From Lactonifactor sp. BIOML-A5 (GTDB lineage: Bacteria; Bacillota; Clostridia; Lachnospirales; Lachnospiraceae), in the NCBI RefSeq assembly GCF_009677585.1, contig NZ_WKYV01000013.1, positions 1 through 64,000 on the forward strand: DNA of 64,000 nt, in the 5' to 3' direction. How positions within the stretch are numbered: the stretch's first letter is position 1; each line of letters starts with the position of its first letter. Of the stretch, positions 37,045-46,612 are shown in pieces. The notes beneath the pieces were generated by a model. That model was not told the origin of the DNA. It was given only the letters and a program-made list of their open reading frames with translations, and did no database searches. Made by a program: the position numbers and the translations under genes.

Positions 37045-37970
37045 CAAAACCTTGGGGGATCTGTTTTCTGGCTCTGTTCTGCACACTGCTGTGGGGGAGC
37101 GCATACCCCTGTGTGAAAAACGGGTACCGGCTGTTTCAGATTGCGGGGGATGACACAGGGAGCCAGATACTTTTTGCTGGTTATCGTTTTACCCTGGCGG
37201 GGGTGATGACCTGGCTGATAGCTGCAGGATCTGCCCGAAAGCTGCCTCTTCCCAAAAAAGAGATTTGGGGAAAGGTTGCTGTACTGGGACTGATACAGAC
37301 AACAATGCAGTACGTATTTTTTTATCTTGCGCTGGCCAACATTACCGGGGTAAAAGGCGCCATTTTATCTGCGTCCAATTCTTTCTTTTCGATTCTTCTG
37401 GCGCATTTTTTTATTAGGAACGAAAGGATGAATCTGAAAAAGGGATTCGGCTGTATTCTGGGATTTGCAGGCGTTGTTATTATAAATTACTCAAAAGGCG
37501 GCCTGGGAGGCGGGTTTTCCTTTTCAGGGGAGGGATTTATGCTCATCTCCTGTCTGGCTTACGGAATGGCTGCAGTGTATGTAAAAACTTTTGCCCACAG
37601 GGACAACGCGTTTACTATCACTGCTTATCAGCTGCTTACAGGAGGGCTGATTCTGATCGGGTTCGGTCTGGTGCTGGGTGGGGAGGTAAAGGAATTTACT
37701 CTTCCCGGTATACTTTTATTGTTTTATATGGCGTTTATCTCCAGCGCCGCATTTTCGGTATGGACGCTTTTGTTAAAATATAATTCGGTTGGGCAGGTAT
37801 CCATTTATGGGTTTACGATCCCTGTCTTCGGTATTTTATTGTCTTCTGTATTTCTTGGGGAAAATGCATTTACCCTTAAGAATATTGCGGCACTTGCCTG
37901 TGTCAGCCTGGGAATCATTACAGTGAATGTGCAAATCACTTGTAAAGGGAGAGCAAATCGGATACAATAA
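37017..37970 (+). CDS. DMT family (EamA) transporter
   Basis: A 317-residue membrane protein with ten helices in two EamA repeats (ALFCTLLWGSAYPCVKNGYR in the first; LISCLAYGMAAVYVK at the start of the second). The pattern CVSLGIITVN ends the second repeat. DMT proteins export or exchange metabolites and amino acids. The substrate is unknown. Translational coupling to the GNAT gene is suggested by the overlap. Confidence 0.9.
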   Translation: MEKRNTAILTKPWGICFLALFCTLLWGSAYPCVKNGYRLFQIAGDDTGSQILFAGYRFTLAGVMTWLIAAGSARKLPLPKKEIWGKVAVLGLIQTTMQYVFFYLALANITGVKGAILSASNSFFSILLAHFFIRNERMNLKKGFGCILGFAGVVIINYSKGGLGGGFSFSGEGFMLISCLAYGMAAVYVKTFAHRDNAFTITAYQLLTGGLILIGFGLVLGGEVKEFTLPGILLLFYMAFISSAAFSVWTLLLKYNSVGQVSIYGFTIPVFGILLSSVFLGENAFTLKNIAALACVSLGIITVNVQITCKGRANRIQ

Positions 37971-38006
37971 AGTGAAGTTTATCCTAGAAGCAGATGAGGA
38001 ATTAAT

Positions 38007-38858
38007 ATGGGTATTATTAAAGCCAGCAAACTGGTGTTTGATTATTTGAAATATAACGATGAGGGAAAGGTGGAGGAGACAAGCAGAGCCATTGACCAGG
38101 TGGATCTGGACGTTGAGGCGGGGCAGTTTATTGCTGTTCTGGGACACAACGGCTCCGGCAAGTCTACTCTTGCAAAGCATATAAACGGCCTGCTTATACC
38201 CACGGAGGGAACTGTATGGGTGGATCATATGAATACAGAGAATGAAGAGGAACTCTGGAAGATTCGTCAGAAAGCAGGCATGGTATTTCAGAATCCGGAC
38301 AACCAGATTATCGGGACGGTTGTGGAGGAGGATGTAGGCTTTGGGCCGGAAAATATGGGAGTTCCCACAGAAGATATCTGGAGACGGGTGGATGAAAGTC
38401 TGAATGCAGTGGGAATGACTGCTTACCGTCATCATTCTCCGAATAAGCTGTCCGGGGGGCAGAAGCAGAGAGTGGCCATCGCCGGAGTGGTAGCTATGCG
38501 GCCAAAATGTATTGTCCTGGACGAGCCTACGGCGATGCTGGATCCCAACGGAAGAAAGGAGGTCCTGCAGGCAGTCAGAGAGCTTAATAAAAAAGAAGGG
38601 GTTACCGTAATACTGATTACTCACTATATGGAGGAGGTAATCTTTGCTGACCGGGTCATAGTTATGGATAAGGGCAGTATTGTAATGCAGGGTACTCCAA
38701 GAGAGATATTTTCCCAGGTGGATACATTAAAAAGCTACCGTCTGGATGTCCCCCAGGTCACGCTTCTTGCCCATGAACTTAGGAAGTCAGGGCTTCAGAT
38801 ACCAGAAGGAATTTTAACAATAGATGAGTTGGTGAATGCGATATGTCAATTAAGTTAG
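38007..38858 (+). CDS. ecfA1: Energy-coupling factor transporter ATPase EcfA1
   Basis: A 283-residue ABC ATPase with Walker [11 protein letters not shown]-loop [10 protein letters not shown], signature LSGGQKQR and Walker [12 protein letters not shown]. The FQNPDNQ wording is typical of ECF ATPases. With the next two genes it forms the shared ECF module, which powers different vitamin-binding S components encoded elsewhere. It overlaps ecfA2 by 16 bases. Confidence 0.95.
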   Translation: MGIIKASKLVFDYLKYNDEGKVEETSRAIDQVDLDVEAGQFIAVLGHNGSGKSTLAKHINGLLIPTEGTVWVDHMNTENEEELWKIRQKAGMVFQNPDNQIIGTVVEEDVGFGPENMGVPTEDIWRRVDESLNAVGMTAYRHHSPNKLSGGQKQRVAIAGVVAMRPKCIVLDEPTAMLDPNGRKEVLQAVRELNKKEGVTVILITHYMEEVIFADRVIVMDKGSIVMQGTPREIFSQVDTLKSYRLDVPQVTLLAHELRKSGLQIPEGILTIDELVNAICQLS

Positions 38859-39691
38859 AACACGTAACCTATACCTACAGTCCGGGTACTGTATATGAGA
38901 TGCATGCCCTGGAGGATGTGAATCTGGAGATCCAGGACGGGCAGTTTGTGGGAATTATCGGTCATACAGGCAGCGGTAAGTCAACCTTGATTCAGCATTT
39001 TAACGGTCTGATGAAACCCACGGGAGGACTTGTACTGTACAACGGAGAAAATATATGGGGGGAGAATTATCCCCTGAAATCTCTGAGAAGCCGTGTTGGG
39101 CTGGTTTTTCAGTACCCGGAGCATCAGCTGTTTGAGGAAAGTGTGCTGGAAGATGTTTGTTTCGGGCCAAAGAATCAGGGACTGTCCCCGGAAGAGGCAA
39201 AAGAAAGGGCAAAAGAGGCACTTGTACAGGTAGGGCTGGGGGAGGAATTCTACAGCAGCTCGCCTTTTGAACTGTCCGGGGGGCAGAAACGGAGGACGGC
39301 CATCGCCGGGGTACTGGCAATGAACCCCGATGTACTGGTCCTGGACGAACCTACGGCAGGGCTGGATCCCAAGGGGAGAGATGAGATTCTGGATCAGATT
39401 GCAGAACTTCACAGTGTGCGGGGGATTACTATTATACTGGTATCCCACAGCATGGAAGACATAGCCAAATATGTTGAACGGATTATTGTTATGAACAAGG
39501 GGAAGGTTGCGTTTGACGATGCGCCCAAGGAAGTATTTTCCCATTACAGAGAATTAGAAGGAATGGGACTTGCAGCTCCCCAGATTACCTATATTATGCA
39601 TGCACTGAAAGAAAAGGGCATACCGGTAGATGAAACGGCGACCACGGTGGAAGAAGCCCGGGTAAGTATATTAAAGGCGTTGGGAAAGTAG
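38843..39691 (+). CDS. ecfA2: Energy-coupling factor transporter ATPase EcfA2
   Basis: A 282-residue partner ATPase with [27 protein letters not shown] and [11 protein letters not shown]. The [10 protein letters not shown]-loop is the usual EcfA2 form. It pairs with EcfA1 as an asymmetric dimer. Confidence 0.95.
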   Translation: MSIKLEHVTYTYSPGTVYEMHALEDVNLEIQDGQFVGIIGHTGSGKSTLIQHFNGLMKPTGGLVLYNGENIWGENYPLKSLRSRVGLVFQYPEHQLFEESVLEDVCFGPKNQGLSPEEAKERAKEALVQVGLGEEFYSSSPFELSGGQKRRTAIAGVLAMNPDVLVLDEPTAGLDPKGRDEILDQIAELHSVRGITIILVSHSMEDIAKYVERIIVMNKGKVAFDDAPKEVFSHYRELEGMGLAAPQITYIMHALKEKGIPVDETATTVEEARVSILKALGK

Positions 39692-39697
39692 AGCATT

Positions 39698-40501
39698 ATG
39701 ATAAGAGATATAACAATTGGACAATATTATCCCGCAGATTCCATTCTGCACAGATTGGATCCCCGGGTAAAATTTATCGGAACACTGATTTTTCTGGTAT
39801 CCCTTTTTGTCTCCAACAAGTGGGAGGGATATGTGCTGGCTACTGCATTTTTAGGGGCAATGATTCTAATATCCAAGGTGCCCTTTGGATTTATGGTAAA
39901 GGGGCTTAAGCCCATCTTTATGATTCTTTTGATTACAGTAGCTTTTAATCTGTTTCTTACACCGGGAAACATCCTGGTGCAGTTCTGGATCTTTAAAATA
40001 ACAGATGCAGGGTGTCTGCAGGCGGGAAAGATGGCAATACGGCTGATTTATCTGATTATCGGCTCTTCTGTCATGACACTTACAACGACGCCTAACCAGC
40101 TGACAGACGGACTGGAGAAGCTTATGAGGCCGCTTGCAAAGATTAAGGTCCCTGTTCACGAGATTGCCATGATGATGTCCATTGCCCTGCGCTTTATTCC
40201 CATCCTTATGGAGGAGACGGACAAGATCATGAAGGCGCAGATTGCCAGAGGGGCAGACTTTGAGAGCGGAAACCTGATCAAGAAGGCAAAGGCGCTGATT
40301 CCCCTCCTGGTCCCCCTGTTTATCTCGGCGTTCCGCCGGGCCAATGATCTGGCCATGGCTATGGAAGCCAGATGCTACCACGGGGGCGAGGGCAGAACGC
40401 AGATGAAACCGCTAAGATATGCATCCAGGGATCTGGCCGCATACGGAATTATGCTTCTCTATCTGGCGGGGAGTATAGTAATCCGGATCCTGGGGAGGTA
40501 G
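39698..40501 (+). CDS. ecfT: Energy-coupling factor transporter transmembrane protein EcfT
   Basis: A 267-residue membrane scaffold with about five helices and the two coupling motifs near the C-terminal half (AQIARGADF and AMEARCYHGG), which contact the ATPases. No S-component gene is present, so this is a shared (group II) module. Confidence 0.94.
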   Translation: MIRDITIGQYYPADSILHRLDPRVKFIGTLIFLVSLFVSNKWEGYVLATAFLGAMILISKVPFGFMVKGLKPIFMILLITVAFNLFLTPGNILVQFWIFKITDAGCLQAGKMAIRLIYLIIGSSVMTLTTTPNQLTDGLEKLMRPLAKIKVPVHEIAMMMSIALRFIPILMEETDKIMKAQIARGADFESGNLIKKAKALIPLLVPLFISAFRRANDLAMAMEARCYHGGEGRTQMKPLRYASRDLAAYGIMLLYLAGSIVIRILGR

Positions 40502-40504
40502 TTT

Positions 40505-41260
40505 ATGAAGCGTGTTATGATTGTAGTCGCATACGACGGGACTAAGTACTGCGGATGGCAGGTACAGCCTAACGGGGTTACCATACAGGAGGTCTTGGAG
40601 CGGCATCTGAGTGAACTGCTGAAAGAGCCTGTCTCTGTCTTGGGAGCCAGCCGGACAGATGCGGGGGTACACGCCCTGGGAAATGCAGCGGTATTTGATA
40701 CTAACAGCAGAATGCCGGGGGAGAAGGTTTCCTACGCACTGAATCAGAGACTGCCTGAGGATATCCGGATTCAGGAATCAAAGGAAGTCCCTCTGGATTT
40801 TCATCCCAGATACCAGAAAAGTGAAAAGACGTATGAGTACCGAATCCTCAACCGGAGGTTTCCGATACCAACGGAACGGTTTTATTCTCATTTTACGTAT
40901 GTTCCCCTGGATGTGGAACAGATGAGAAAAGCAGCAGAACATCTCATTGGTGAGCATGACTTTAAGAGCTTCTGCGGTACCGGCGCACAGGTGAAAACTA
41001 CAGTGCGCAATGTTACCGGTCTGACCATACAAAAGAACGGCGATGAGATTATTATCCGGGTGACAGGAATGGGATTCCTCTATAATATGGTGCGTATTAT
41101 TGCAGGAACTCTGATGGAAGTGGGATGTGGAAAGTATCCGCCGGAGTATGTAAAGGAGATACTTGAGGCCCGGGACCGGAAGATGGCCGGCAATACAGCG
41201 CCTGCCCGGGGGCTGACATTGGTTGGAGTACGTTATTTTAGTGACGAAACCAGAGGCTGA
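40505..41260 (+). CDS. truA: tRNA pseudouridine synthase A
   Basis: A 251-residue enzyme that isomerises uridines 38-40 of tRNA anticodon stems. The catalytic Asp52 lies in GASRTDAGVHALG. Other family segments are YDGTKYCGWQ and FCGTGAQVKTTVR. The ecfT-truA-rplM-rpsI order is conserved in Firmicutes. Confidence 0.96.
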   Translation: MKRVMIVVAYDGTKYCGWQVQPNGVTIQEVLERHLSELLKEPVSVLGASRTDAGVHALGNAAVFDTNSRMPGEKVSYALNQRLPEDIRIQESKEVPLDFHPRYQKSEKTYEYRILNRRFPIPTERFYSHFTYVPLDVEQMRKAAEHLIGEHDFKSFCGTGAQVKTTVRNVTGLTIQKNGDEIIIRVTGMGFLYNMVRIIAGTLMEVGCGKYPPEYVKEILEARDRKMAGNTAPARGLTLVGVRYFSDETRG

Positions 41261-41368
41261 AAATCCCAGACAGGTTATGATATCACCTTGCTGACCTGGA
41301 ACAGGGGCACCTCACAGGTCTCTCTGGGTAAATTTAGCAGAAAATGTGGCAAAAAAACAAAAAACCTG

Positions 41369-41397
41369 TTGACACACGTGGGTGAGTATAATATAAT
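41369..41397 (+). promoter_or_regulatory. Promoter of rplM-rpsI
   Basis: TTGACA at 41369-41374 and TATAAT at 41392-41397 with 17-base spacing, giving a leader of about 110 bases. Confidence 0.85.
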
Positions 41398-41418
41398 ATT
41401 TCAATGTGACGTAGTGCG

Positions 41419-41453
41419 AAAATACCCGGTCCCTGCCCCGGCGAAGGTATTTT
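41419..41453 (+). promoter_or_regulatory. Candidate L13 ribosomal-protein leader hairpin
   Basis: AAAATACC / GGTATTTT with an inner CGG...CCG pairing, placed in the rplM leader. This is where the Firmicute L13 leader that binds L13 protein is found. I cannot confirm the consensus without a covariance search. Confidence 0.5.
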
Positions 41454-41513
41454 ACATTATAGATTTTAAGTTAGAAAATTATTGAATCCATATGTAAAAC
41501 AGGAGGTAAAACC

Positions 41514-41942
41514 ATGAACAGTTATATGGCTAATCCAGATAAGGTTGAAAGAAAATGGTATGTAGTAGACGCTGATGGACAGACATTAGGCCGTCTCGCA
41601 TCTGAAATTGCTAAGGTATTAAGAGGAAAGAATAAACCAATCTATACTCCTCATATCGATACAGGCGATTATGTAATCGTTGTAAACGCTGACAAGATCA
41701 ATGTTACAGGTAAAAAATTAGATCAGAAAGTTTATTACCACCATTCAGACTATGTAGGCGGAATGAAAGAAACTACATTAAGAGAAATGTTAGCAAAGAA
41801 ACCTGAAAAAGTAATCGAGCTTGCAGTTAAGGGTATGCTTCCCAAGGGACCTTTAGGAAGAGCAATGATCGGTAAACTTCACGTATACGCTGGACCGGAG
41901 CACAAGCATGAAGCTCAGAAACCAGAAGTATTAACATTTTAG
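41514..41942 (+). CDS. rplM: 50S ribosomal protein L13
   Basis: A 142-residue ribosomal protein with the signature [20 protein letters not shown] at the N-terminus and [20 protein letters not shown] in the C-terminal half. AGGAGGT precedes the ATG. Co-transcribed with rpsI. Confidence 0.98.
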   Translation: MNSYMANPDKVERKWYVVDADGQTLGRLASEIAKVLRGKNKPIYTPHIDTGDYVIVVNADKINVTGKKLDQKVYYHHSDYVGGMKETTLREMLAKKPEKVIELAVKGMLPKGPLGRAMIGKLHVYAGPEHKHEAQKPEVLTF

Positions 41943-41958
41943 TAGGAGGTAAAAAACA

Positions 41959-42351
41959 TTGGCTAATTCAAAATTCTACGGAACCGGAAGAAGAAAAAAA
42001 TCTATCGCAAGAGTATATTTAGTACCTGGAACAGGTAAGATTACAATTAATAAAAGAGATATTGATGAGTATTTAGGATTAGAGACATTAAAAGTTATCG
42101 TTCGTCAGCCATTAGTGGCAACAGAGACAGCTGATAAGTTTGATGTATTAGTAAATGTTCATGGCGGCGGTTACACCGGACAGGCTGGTGCAATCCGTCA
42201 CGGAATTGCCAGAGCACTGCTTCAGGCAGACGATGATTTCAGACCAGTTCTCAAAAAAGCCGGATATCTGACAAGAGATCCGAGAATGAAAGAGAGAAAG
42301 AAGTACGGCCTCAAAGCCGCTCGTCGCGCTCCCCAGTTCAGCAAGCGCTAA
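41959..42351 (+). CDS. rpsI: 30S ribosomal protein S9
   Basis: A 130-residue ribosomal protein with [20 protein letters not shown] and the invariant C-terminal tail QFSKR that reaches the P-site tRNA. It starts at a TTG with AGGAGGT eight bases upstream. The conjugative element begins immediately after its stop codon, and the gene is intact. Confidence 0.97.
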   Translation: MANSKFYGTGRRKKSIARVYLVPGTGKITINKRDIDEYLGLETLKVIVRQPLVATETADKFDVLVNVHGGGYTGQAGAIRHGIARALLQADDDFRPVLKKAGYLTRDPRMKERKKYGLKAARRAPQFSKR

Positions 42352-42381
42352 TCAGCACTTCAAACTGGTTCAAAGATGCTC

Positions 42382-42417
42382 AAAAACCCCGAAAAACTGC
42401 GGTTTTTCGGGGTTTTT
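42382..42417 (+). terminator. Terminator after rpsI
   Basis: AAAAACCCCGAAAAA / TTTTTCGGGGTTTTT with a short loop and T run. Confidence 0.9.
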
Positions 42418-42488
42418 CTATTTCACATCTTCTGTTGTCCTTTGTCTGTTTCTGGCAGGATTTGAACTGTTCTGACCCTGTTTTTCTT

Positions 42489-42548
42489 GATTAAAAATGG
42501 GGCAACCAGCCTTTTTTGACCCCATTATGATTAAAAAATGGGGCAACC
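42489..42548. repeat. Pair of direct repeats at the ICE left end
   Basis: GATTAAAAATGGGGCAACC occurs at 42489-42507 and, with one added A, at 42529-42548 (40-base period). Position near the element end suggests integrase arm or regulatory protein sites. Confidence 0.5.
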
Positions 42549-42793
42549 GAGAGCCAAAATCGAGCCGTTTTCGAGGTGCTTTTGCCCTGTCATTTGCCCC
42601 TCATTTTAGGAGCCTTTCTTTATGGTTTTTCTTTTGAAAGGGCTGGCCTGATTTGTCAGGATTTGACCAAATCGAATCCGGTTTATCTTTTCTTGCTCAT
42701 GGCGTCCAATACCCTTAAAGCTGGTGAATACTCGCACATTTGCGCCACACGTCTTTAAGCAGATACAATGAAGGCGAAAAGGAGGACTGCACT

Positions 42794-42958
42794 ATGAGGA
42801 AACATAAATTCAAGATAACCCTCACCCCTGCCGAAAACAGCATCGTGATCCAGAGCCTGAATCATCTGCGTAACACCCTGCTGCGGGAAAATCGGGACAC
42901 TGGCTGCGTGGATGATCTTTTGCTCAAAGTCATGTGCGCCCCTGTCAAGAGAATTTGA
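42794..42958 (+). CDS. Small ICE protein, member A of a three-copy family
   Basis: A 54-residue protein from the ATG at 42794, with AAAGGAGG ten bases upstream. Its core IQSLNHLRNTLLRENRDTG...VDDLLLK is shared with the small proteins at 53025-53222 and 56525-56665. Helical, charged, no known domain. It is followed by a terminator (42985-43023), so it is a single-gene unit ahead of parA. Confidence 0.7.
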   Translation: MRKHKFKITLTPAENSIVIQSLNHLRNTLLRENRDTGCVDDLLLKVMCAPVKRI

Positions 42959-42984
42959 AAACTACATATTGTGCCGACTGAATC

Positions 42985-43023
42985 AAGCCGTTTATTCTTT
43001 CATAGAGTAGACGGCTTTTTTTA
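42985..43023 (+). terminator. Terminator before parA
   Basis: AAGCCGT / ACGGCTT stem with an imperfect inner part, followed by seven T residues. Confidence 0.75.
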
Positions 43024-43098
43024 TGCCCATTTTACCGCATACATAGCTGTCCGTCTTGCCAACGGGCAGCTAAATCTATTAAAAAGGAGGACATGAAA

Positions 43099-43947
43099 AT
43101 GCCGGAACAGAGAAGCCGCCCGAAGGATGGCCGCGTCATCGCATTGGCAAACCAGAAAGGCGGAACAGGCAAAACCACCACAACGGTGAATCTGGGCATT
43201 GGTCTGGCCCGCCTGGGGCAAAAGGTTCTGCTCATTGACGCAGACCCCCAGGGCGACCTCACCACTTGCCTGGGCTGGCAGGATCAGGACAGCTTGCCCA
43301 CCACCCTTGCAACCATCATGGAGAAGGTGATCCGCGACGAGCCATTTTCTGTGGACGAGGGCATCCTGCACCACAAAGAGGGTGTTGACCTTATGCCAGC
43401 CAACATTGAGCTGTCGGCTATGGAAATGAGCTTGGTAAACGCCATGAGCCGGGAGTTCACGCTGCGAACCTATGTCAATGAAGTCAAGAAGAACTATGAC
43501 ACGGTTCTGATCGACTGTATGCCGTCCCTCGGTATGATTACGATCAATGCGCTGGCGGCGGCGGACAGCGTGATTATCCCGGTGCAGGCCCACTATCTCC
43601 CGGCCAAAGGAATGACCCAGCTCATGCGAACCATCGGCAAGGTCAAGCGGCAGATCAACCCGTCCCTCAAAGTGGATGGCGTACTGCTGACCCTTGTGGA
43701 TGGGCGCACCAATCTGGCCAAGCAGACAGCCGAAACCTTGCGGCAGAGCTATGGGAGCGTCTTGAAAATCTATCATTCCGAGATTCCTGTTGCCATCAAA
43801 GCCGCAGAAATCAGCGCCGCTGGCAAGAGTATCTATGCCTATGACAATGGCAGCAAGGTAGCTCAGGCTTATGCGGAATTTTCAAAGGAGGTGCAGGCGG
43901 ATGGCGAGAAACAACGCGCTAAACTTCAATCTGCCCTCAGTCGATGA
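43099..43947 (+). CDS. parA: ParA family partition ATPase
   Basis: A 282-residue deviant Walker A ATPase (ALANQKGGTGKTTTTVNLG). It forms DNA-bound dimers that position ParB-bound element DNA. Walker B-type LLIDADPQGDLT and LIDCMPSLG are present. The ATG at 43099 is preferred over 43093 because AAAGGAGG lies eight bases before it. Its 3' end overlaps parB by 47 bases. It probably stabilises the circular form of the ICE. Confidence 0.93.
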   Translation: MPEQRSRPKDGRVIALANQKGGTGKTTTTVNLGIGLARLGQKVLLIDADPQGDLTTCLGWQDQDSLPTTLATIMEKVIRDEPFSVDEGILHHKEGVDLMPANIELSAMEMSLVNAMSREFTLRTYVNEVKKNYDTVLIDCMPSLGMITINALAAADSVIIPVQAHYLPAKGMTQLMRTIGKVKRQINPSLKVDGVLLTLVDGRTNLAKQTAETLRQSYGSVLKIYHSEIPVAIKAAEISAAGKSIYAYDNGSKVAQAYAEFSKEVQADGEKQRAKLQSALSR

Positions 43948-44872
43948 CCTCTTTTCCACCGAGGAGAGCCGTGCGGAGGCCAGACTGGAGAAAGTTGTCA
44001 ACCTGAACCCCTCAGAGATCAGCGATTTCCCCGATCACCCTTTCAAAGTGCGGATGGATGCAGCCATGCAGGAAATGGCGGAGAGTGTCAAGCAATACGG
44101 GGTGTTGGTTCCTGCGCTGGTACGCCCCAAGCAGGGCGGCGGCTATGAAATGGTGGCCGGACACCGCAGGAAAATGGCAGCGGAACTGGCGCAGCTCCCG
44201 GAAATCCCCTGTATTGTGCGAAACCTCACCGATGATGAAGCCACGATCATCATGGTGGATTCCAACCTGCAACGAGAGCAGATTTTGCCCTCAGAAAAGG
44301 CATTTGCCTACAAGATGAAGCTGGACGCCATGAAACGTCAGGGTCAGAGGACGGATTTAACTTGTGAGCCACTGGCGCACAAGTTAAAGGGAGTGAAATC
44401 AAGGGATTTGCTGGCTGAACAGGTAGGCGAAAGTAAAGATCAAATTCGTAGATATATCCGCCTTACCCACCTTATCCCGGATATTCTGGAACTGGTGGAT
44501 AATTCCGTTTTGCGAGAGCCGGAAGTGCTGCAAATCGCCATGCGTCCTGCGGTGGAACTGTCCTACCTGCGAAAAGAAGAACAGGCAGACCTGTTTGCCA
44601 TCATGGAAGAAATGGACTGCACGCCGTCCCATGCTCAGGCAATCAAAATGCGGCAGATGTCCGAAGCCAAGACCGGCGATGAACGGCTTGCCAAAGATGC
44701 CCTTGTCGCCATTATGAAGGAGGAAAAGCCAAATCAAAAAGAACAAATCAAAATCCCGAAAGATCGGATCAGTAAGTATTTTGCGCCGGGGACGCCCGCG
44801 CAGAAGATCGAGGATACCATCGTTCAGGCTCTGGAACTTTACCGCAAGCGTCAGCGCAGTTTAGAACGATAA
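43901..44872 (+). CDS. parB: ParB/RepB/Spo0J family partition protein
   Basis: A 323-residue ParB-like protein from the ATG at 43901 (MARNNALNF), with AAAGGAGG upstream. The CTP-binding ParB core has the GHRRKMAA motif and NLQREQI. A central helix-turn-helix (SRDLLAEQVGESKDQIRRYIRL) is followed by a dimerisation tail. It overlaps parA. Directly after its stop lies a fragment of another gene (44881 on), which marks a deletion junction. Confidence 0.92.
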   Translation: MARNNALNFNLPSVDDLFSTEESRAEARLEKVVNLNPSEISDFPDHPFKVRMDAAMQEMAESVKQYGVLVPALVRPKQGGGYEMVAGHRRKMAAELAQLPEIPCIVRNLTDDEATIIMVDSNLQREQILPSEKAFAYKMKLDAMKRQGQRTDLTCEPLAHKLKGVKSRDLLAEQVGESKDQIRRYIRLTHLIPDILELVDNSVLREPEVLQIAMRPAVELSYLRKEEQADLFAIMEEMDCTPSHAQAIKMRQMSEAKTGDERLAKDALVAIMKEEKPNQKEQIKIPKDRISKYFAPGTPAQKIEDTIVQALELYRKRQRSLER

Positions 44873-44880
44873 TCTCACTC

Positions 44881-46479
44881 ACAAGGGAGAAGACCCGGTT
44901 CGCAAAGTTTTACAACTTACCGGAACTTATGAGCGTATTTAAACAGGTAGCCGATATTCAGACAGCGGATATGTTGCACCTTCCCGTACCAAAAGCCAAC
45001 TTCCACACCGAAGTTATCAAACCTTCGGAAATCCAACAGGAGATGATAAAAGGGCTGGCGGAACGGGCGGAAAAAATCCGTGGTGGCGGCGTCGATCCCC
45101 ATGTGGACAATATGCTCCGCATCACCAATGACGGCAGAAAGCTGGCCCTGGATATGCGGCTCATTCAGCCGCTGGCCCCGGATGACCCGGACGGCAAGGT
45201 AGCTGTCTGCGCCCGCAATGTCTACCGTATCTGGGAACAGACGAAAGAAAAACGCTCCACCCAGCTTGTGTTCTGTGACCTGTCTACTCCTACCACGGAC
45301 GGCTCGTTTAGTGTTTACGACGACCTAAAAAAGAAGCTGTTGGACGCTGGCATCCCAGAGGATGAGATTGCCTTTATCCACACAGCGGACTCGGAGGCCA
45401 AAAAGAAAGAGCTTTTTGCAAAGGTACGATCCGGTCAGGTGCGCGTTCTCATGGGAAGCACACAGAAAATGGGTGCCGGAACCAACGTCCAGGATAGATT
45501 GATTGCCCTGCATGATCTGGATTGCCCCTGGAGGCCCAGCGATCTTCAGCAGCGGCTTGGAAGAATTGTCCGTCAAGGCAACGAAAATGAGGAGGTGGAG
45601 ATATTCCGCTATGTAACCGAGGGAACATTTGATGCTTATTTGTACCAGCTCGTCGAGAACAAGCAGAAATTTATTGCTCAGATCATGACCAGCAAAGCAC
45701 CTGTCCGCGTGGCGGATGATGTGGACGAAACCGCCCTGAGCTATTCTGAAATCAAGGCGCTGGCCACCGGCAACCCACTTATTATCGAAAAATGCAATCT
45801 GGATATGGAGGTGGCAAGGCTGAATATGCTCAAGGCCAGCCACTTGAATCAGGTGTATGCTTTGGAGGAATTGGTACACCGCAAATATCCGGCAGAGATT
45901 ACCCGATTGACAGAGAGAATTGCAGGCTATGAAAAAGATGTGGAGCTGGCGAAAGCCCATCCAAAAGCGCAGGAGGGATTCTGCGGCATGGAGGTGGAGG
46001 GCAAACACTATGCCGAAAAAGAGGATGCAGGCAAGGCGATCATCGACGTCTGCACGAAGATGACCGGCTCCGATGCTGTCCTTCTGGGGCAGTACCAGGG
46101 CTTCTCTATGGTGCTGGCCTATGACGGGATGAGCAACGAGTACCGCATCACTCTGAAAGGTACCCTGTCCCATACGGTGACGCTGGGTGCGGATGTGTTC
46201 GGCAACATCACCCGCCTGGACAACGCGCTGGAGAATCTGGCAGGAAATCTTGACGCGGAACGGGCCAAACTGGAGGAAGCCAAAGTACAGCTTGAAAATG
46301 CCCGCACCGAACTGGCCACACCATTTGCCCGTGAGGACGAGCTGACAGAGAAAACCGCACGTTTGAAAGAATTGAACATCCTGCTTAATATGGATGAGAA
46401 GGACAAAACGCTGATCGACGAGGCTCCCGATGAGGGCGAAGAACCACCCGTGAGAAAGGTTGTAGGTCTGGAGCGATAA
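44881..46479 (+). pseudogene. 5'-truncated remnant of the giant ICE helicase (SNF2/methylase type)
   Basis: The frame from about 44881 encodes the C-terminal 530 residues of the very large (over 2000 residue) DNA methylase/SNF2-helicase protein found in Tn1549-like elements. Reading upstream of the ATG at 44929, the codons spell T-R-E-K-T-R-F-A-K-F-Y-N-L-P-E-L, so the ATG is an internal methionine rather than a natural start. Helicase motif V (GSTQKMGAGTNVQ) and motif VI (QQRLGRIVRQGNE) remain, but motifs I-III and the methylase part are missing. A C-terminal coiled coil follows. No ribosome binding site precedes 44929. It probably makes no active helicase. Confidence 0.85.
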
Positions 46480-46488
46480 GCTCTCCCA

Positions 46489-46517
46489 GCACCGATTGGA
46501 ACTACCCCAATCGGTGC
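46489..46517 (+). terminator. Hairpin after the helicase remnant
   Basis: GCACCGATTGG / CCAATCGGTGC, followed by an A-rich run rather than T residues. It may stabilise the mRNA or terminate weakly. Confidence 0.5.
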
Positions 46518-46537
46518 GTACATAATAAAAAAGCCCC

Positions 46538-46612
46538 CCTTATATAGCCGGTTCCCGTCGGAACAAATTGTTGGCTATATAAGGAGGTTTTATGATGCCA
46601 TTGTTGTTTTAG
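46538..46612 (+). promoter_or_regulatory. Hairpin that buries a ribosome binding site, plus a six-codon frame
   Basis: CCTTATATAGCC pairs with GGCTATATAAGG (46538-46549 / 46573-46584). The 3' arm runs into AAGGAGG, which is followed by ATGATG at 46592. The frame stops after MMPLLF. It looks like the translation start of a lost gene with a sequestered ribosome binding site. Confidence 0.5.

Larger units (their letters stand above)
42352..42793. other. Left end of the integrative conjugative element
   Basis: About 440 non-coding bases between rpsI and the first element gene. It contains a strong terminator (42382-42417) and two near-identical repeats reading GATTAAAAATGGGGCAACC (42489-42507 and 42529-42548, the second with one extra A), with an inverted GACCCCA between them. 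The attachment site is expected at the rpsI 3' end. The other end of the element is outside the window. Confidence 0.55.

Noticed and set aside
43099..44872. Chromosomal soj/spo0J partition locus
   Set aside because: It sits inside the ICE next to the element's left end, and the ParB sequence is of the mobile-element type; the chromosomal pair is usually near the replication origin with gidB.
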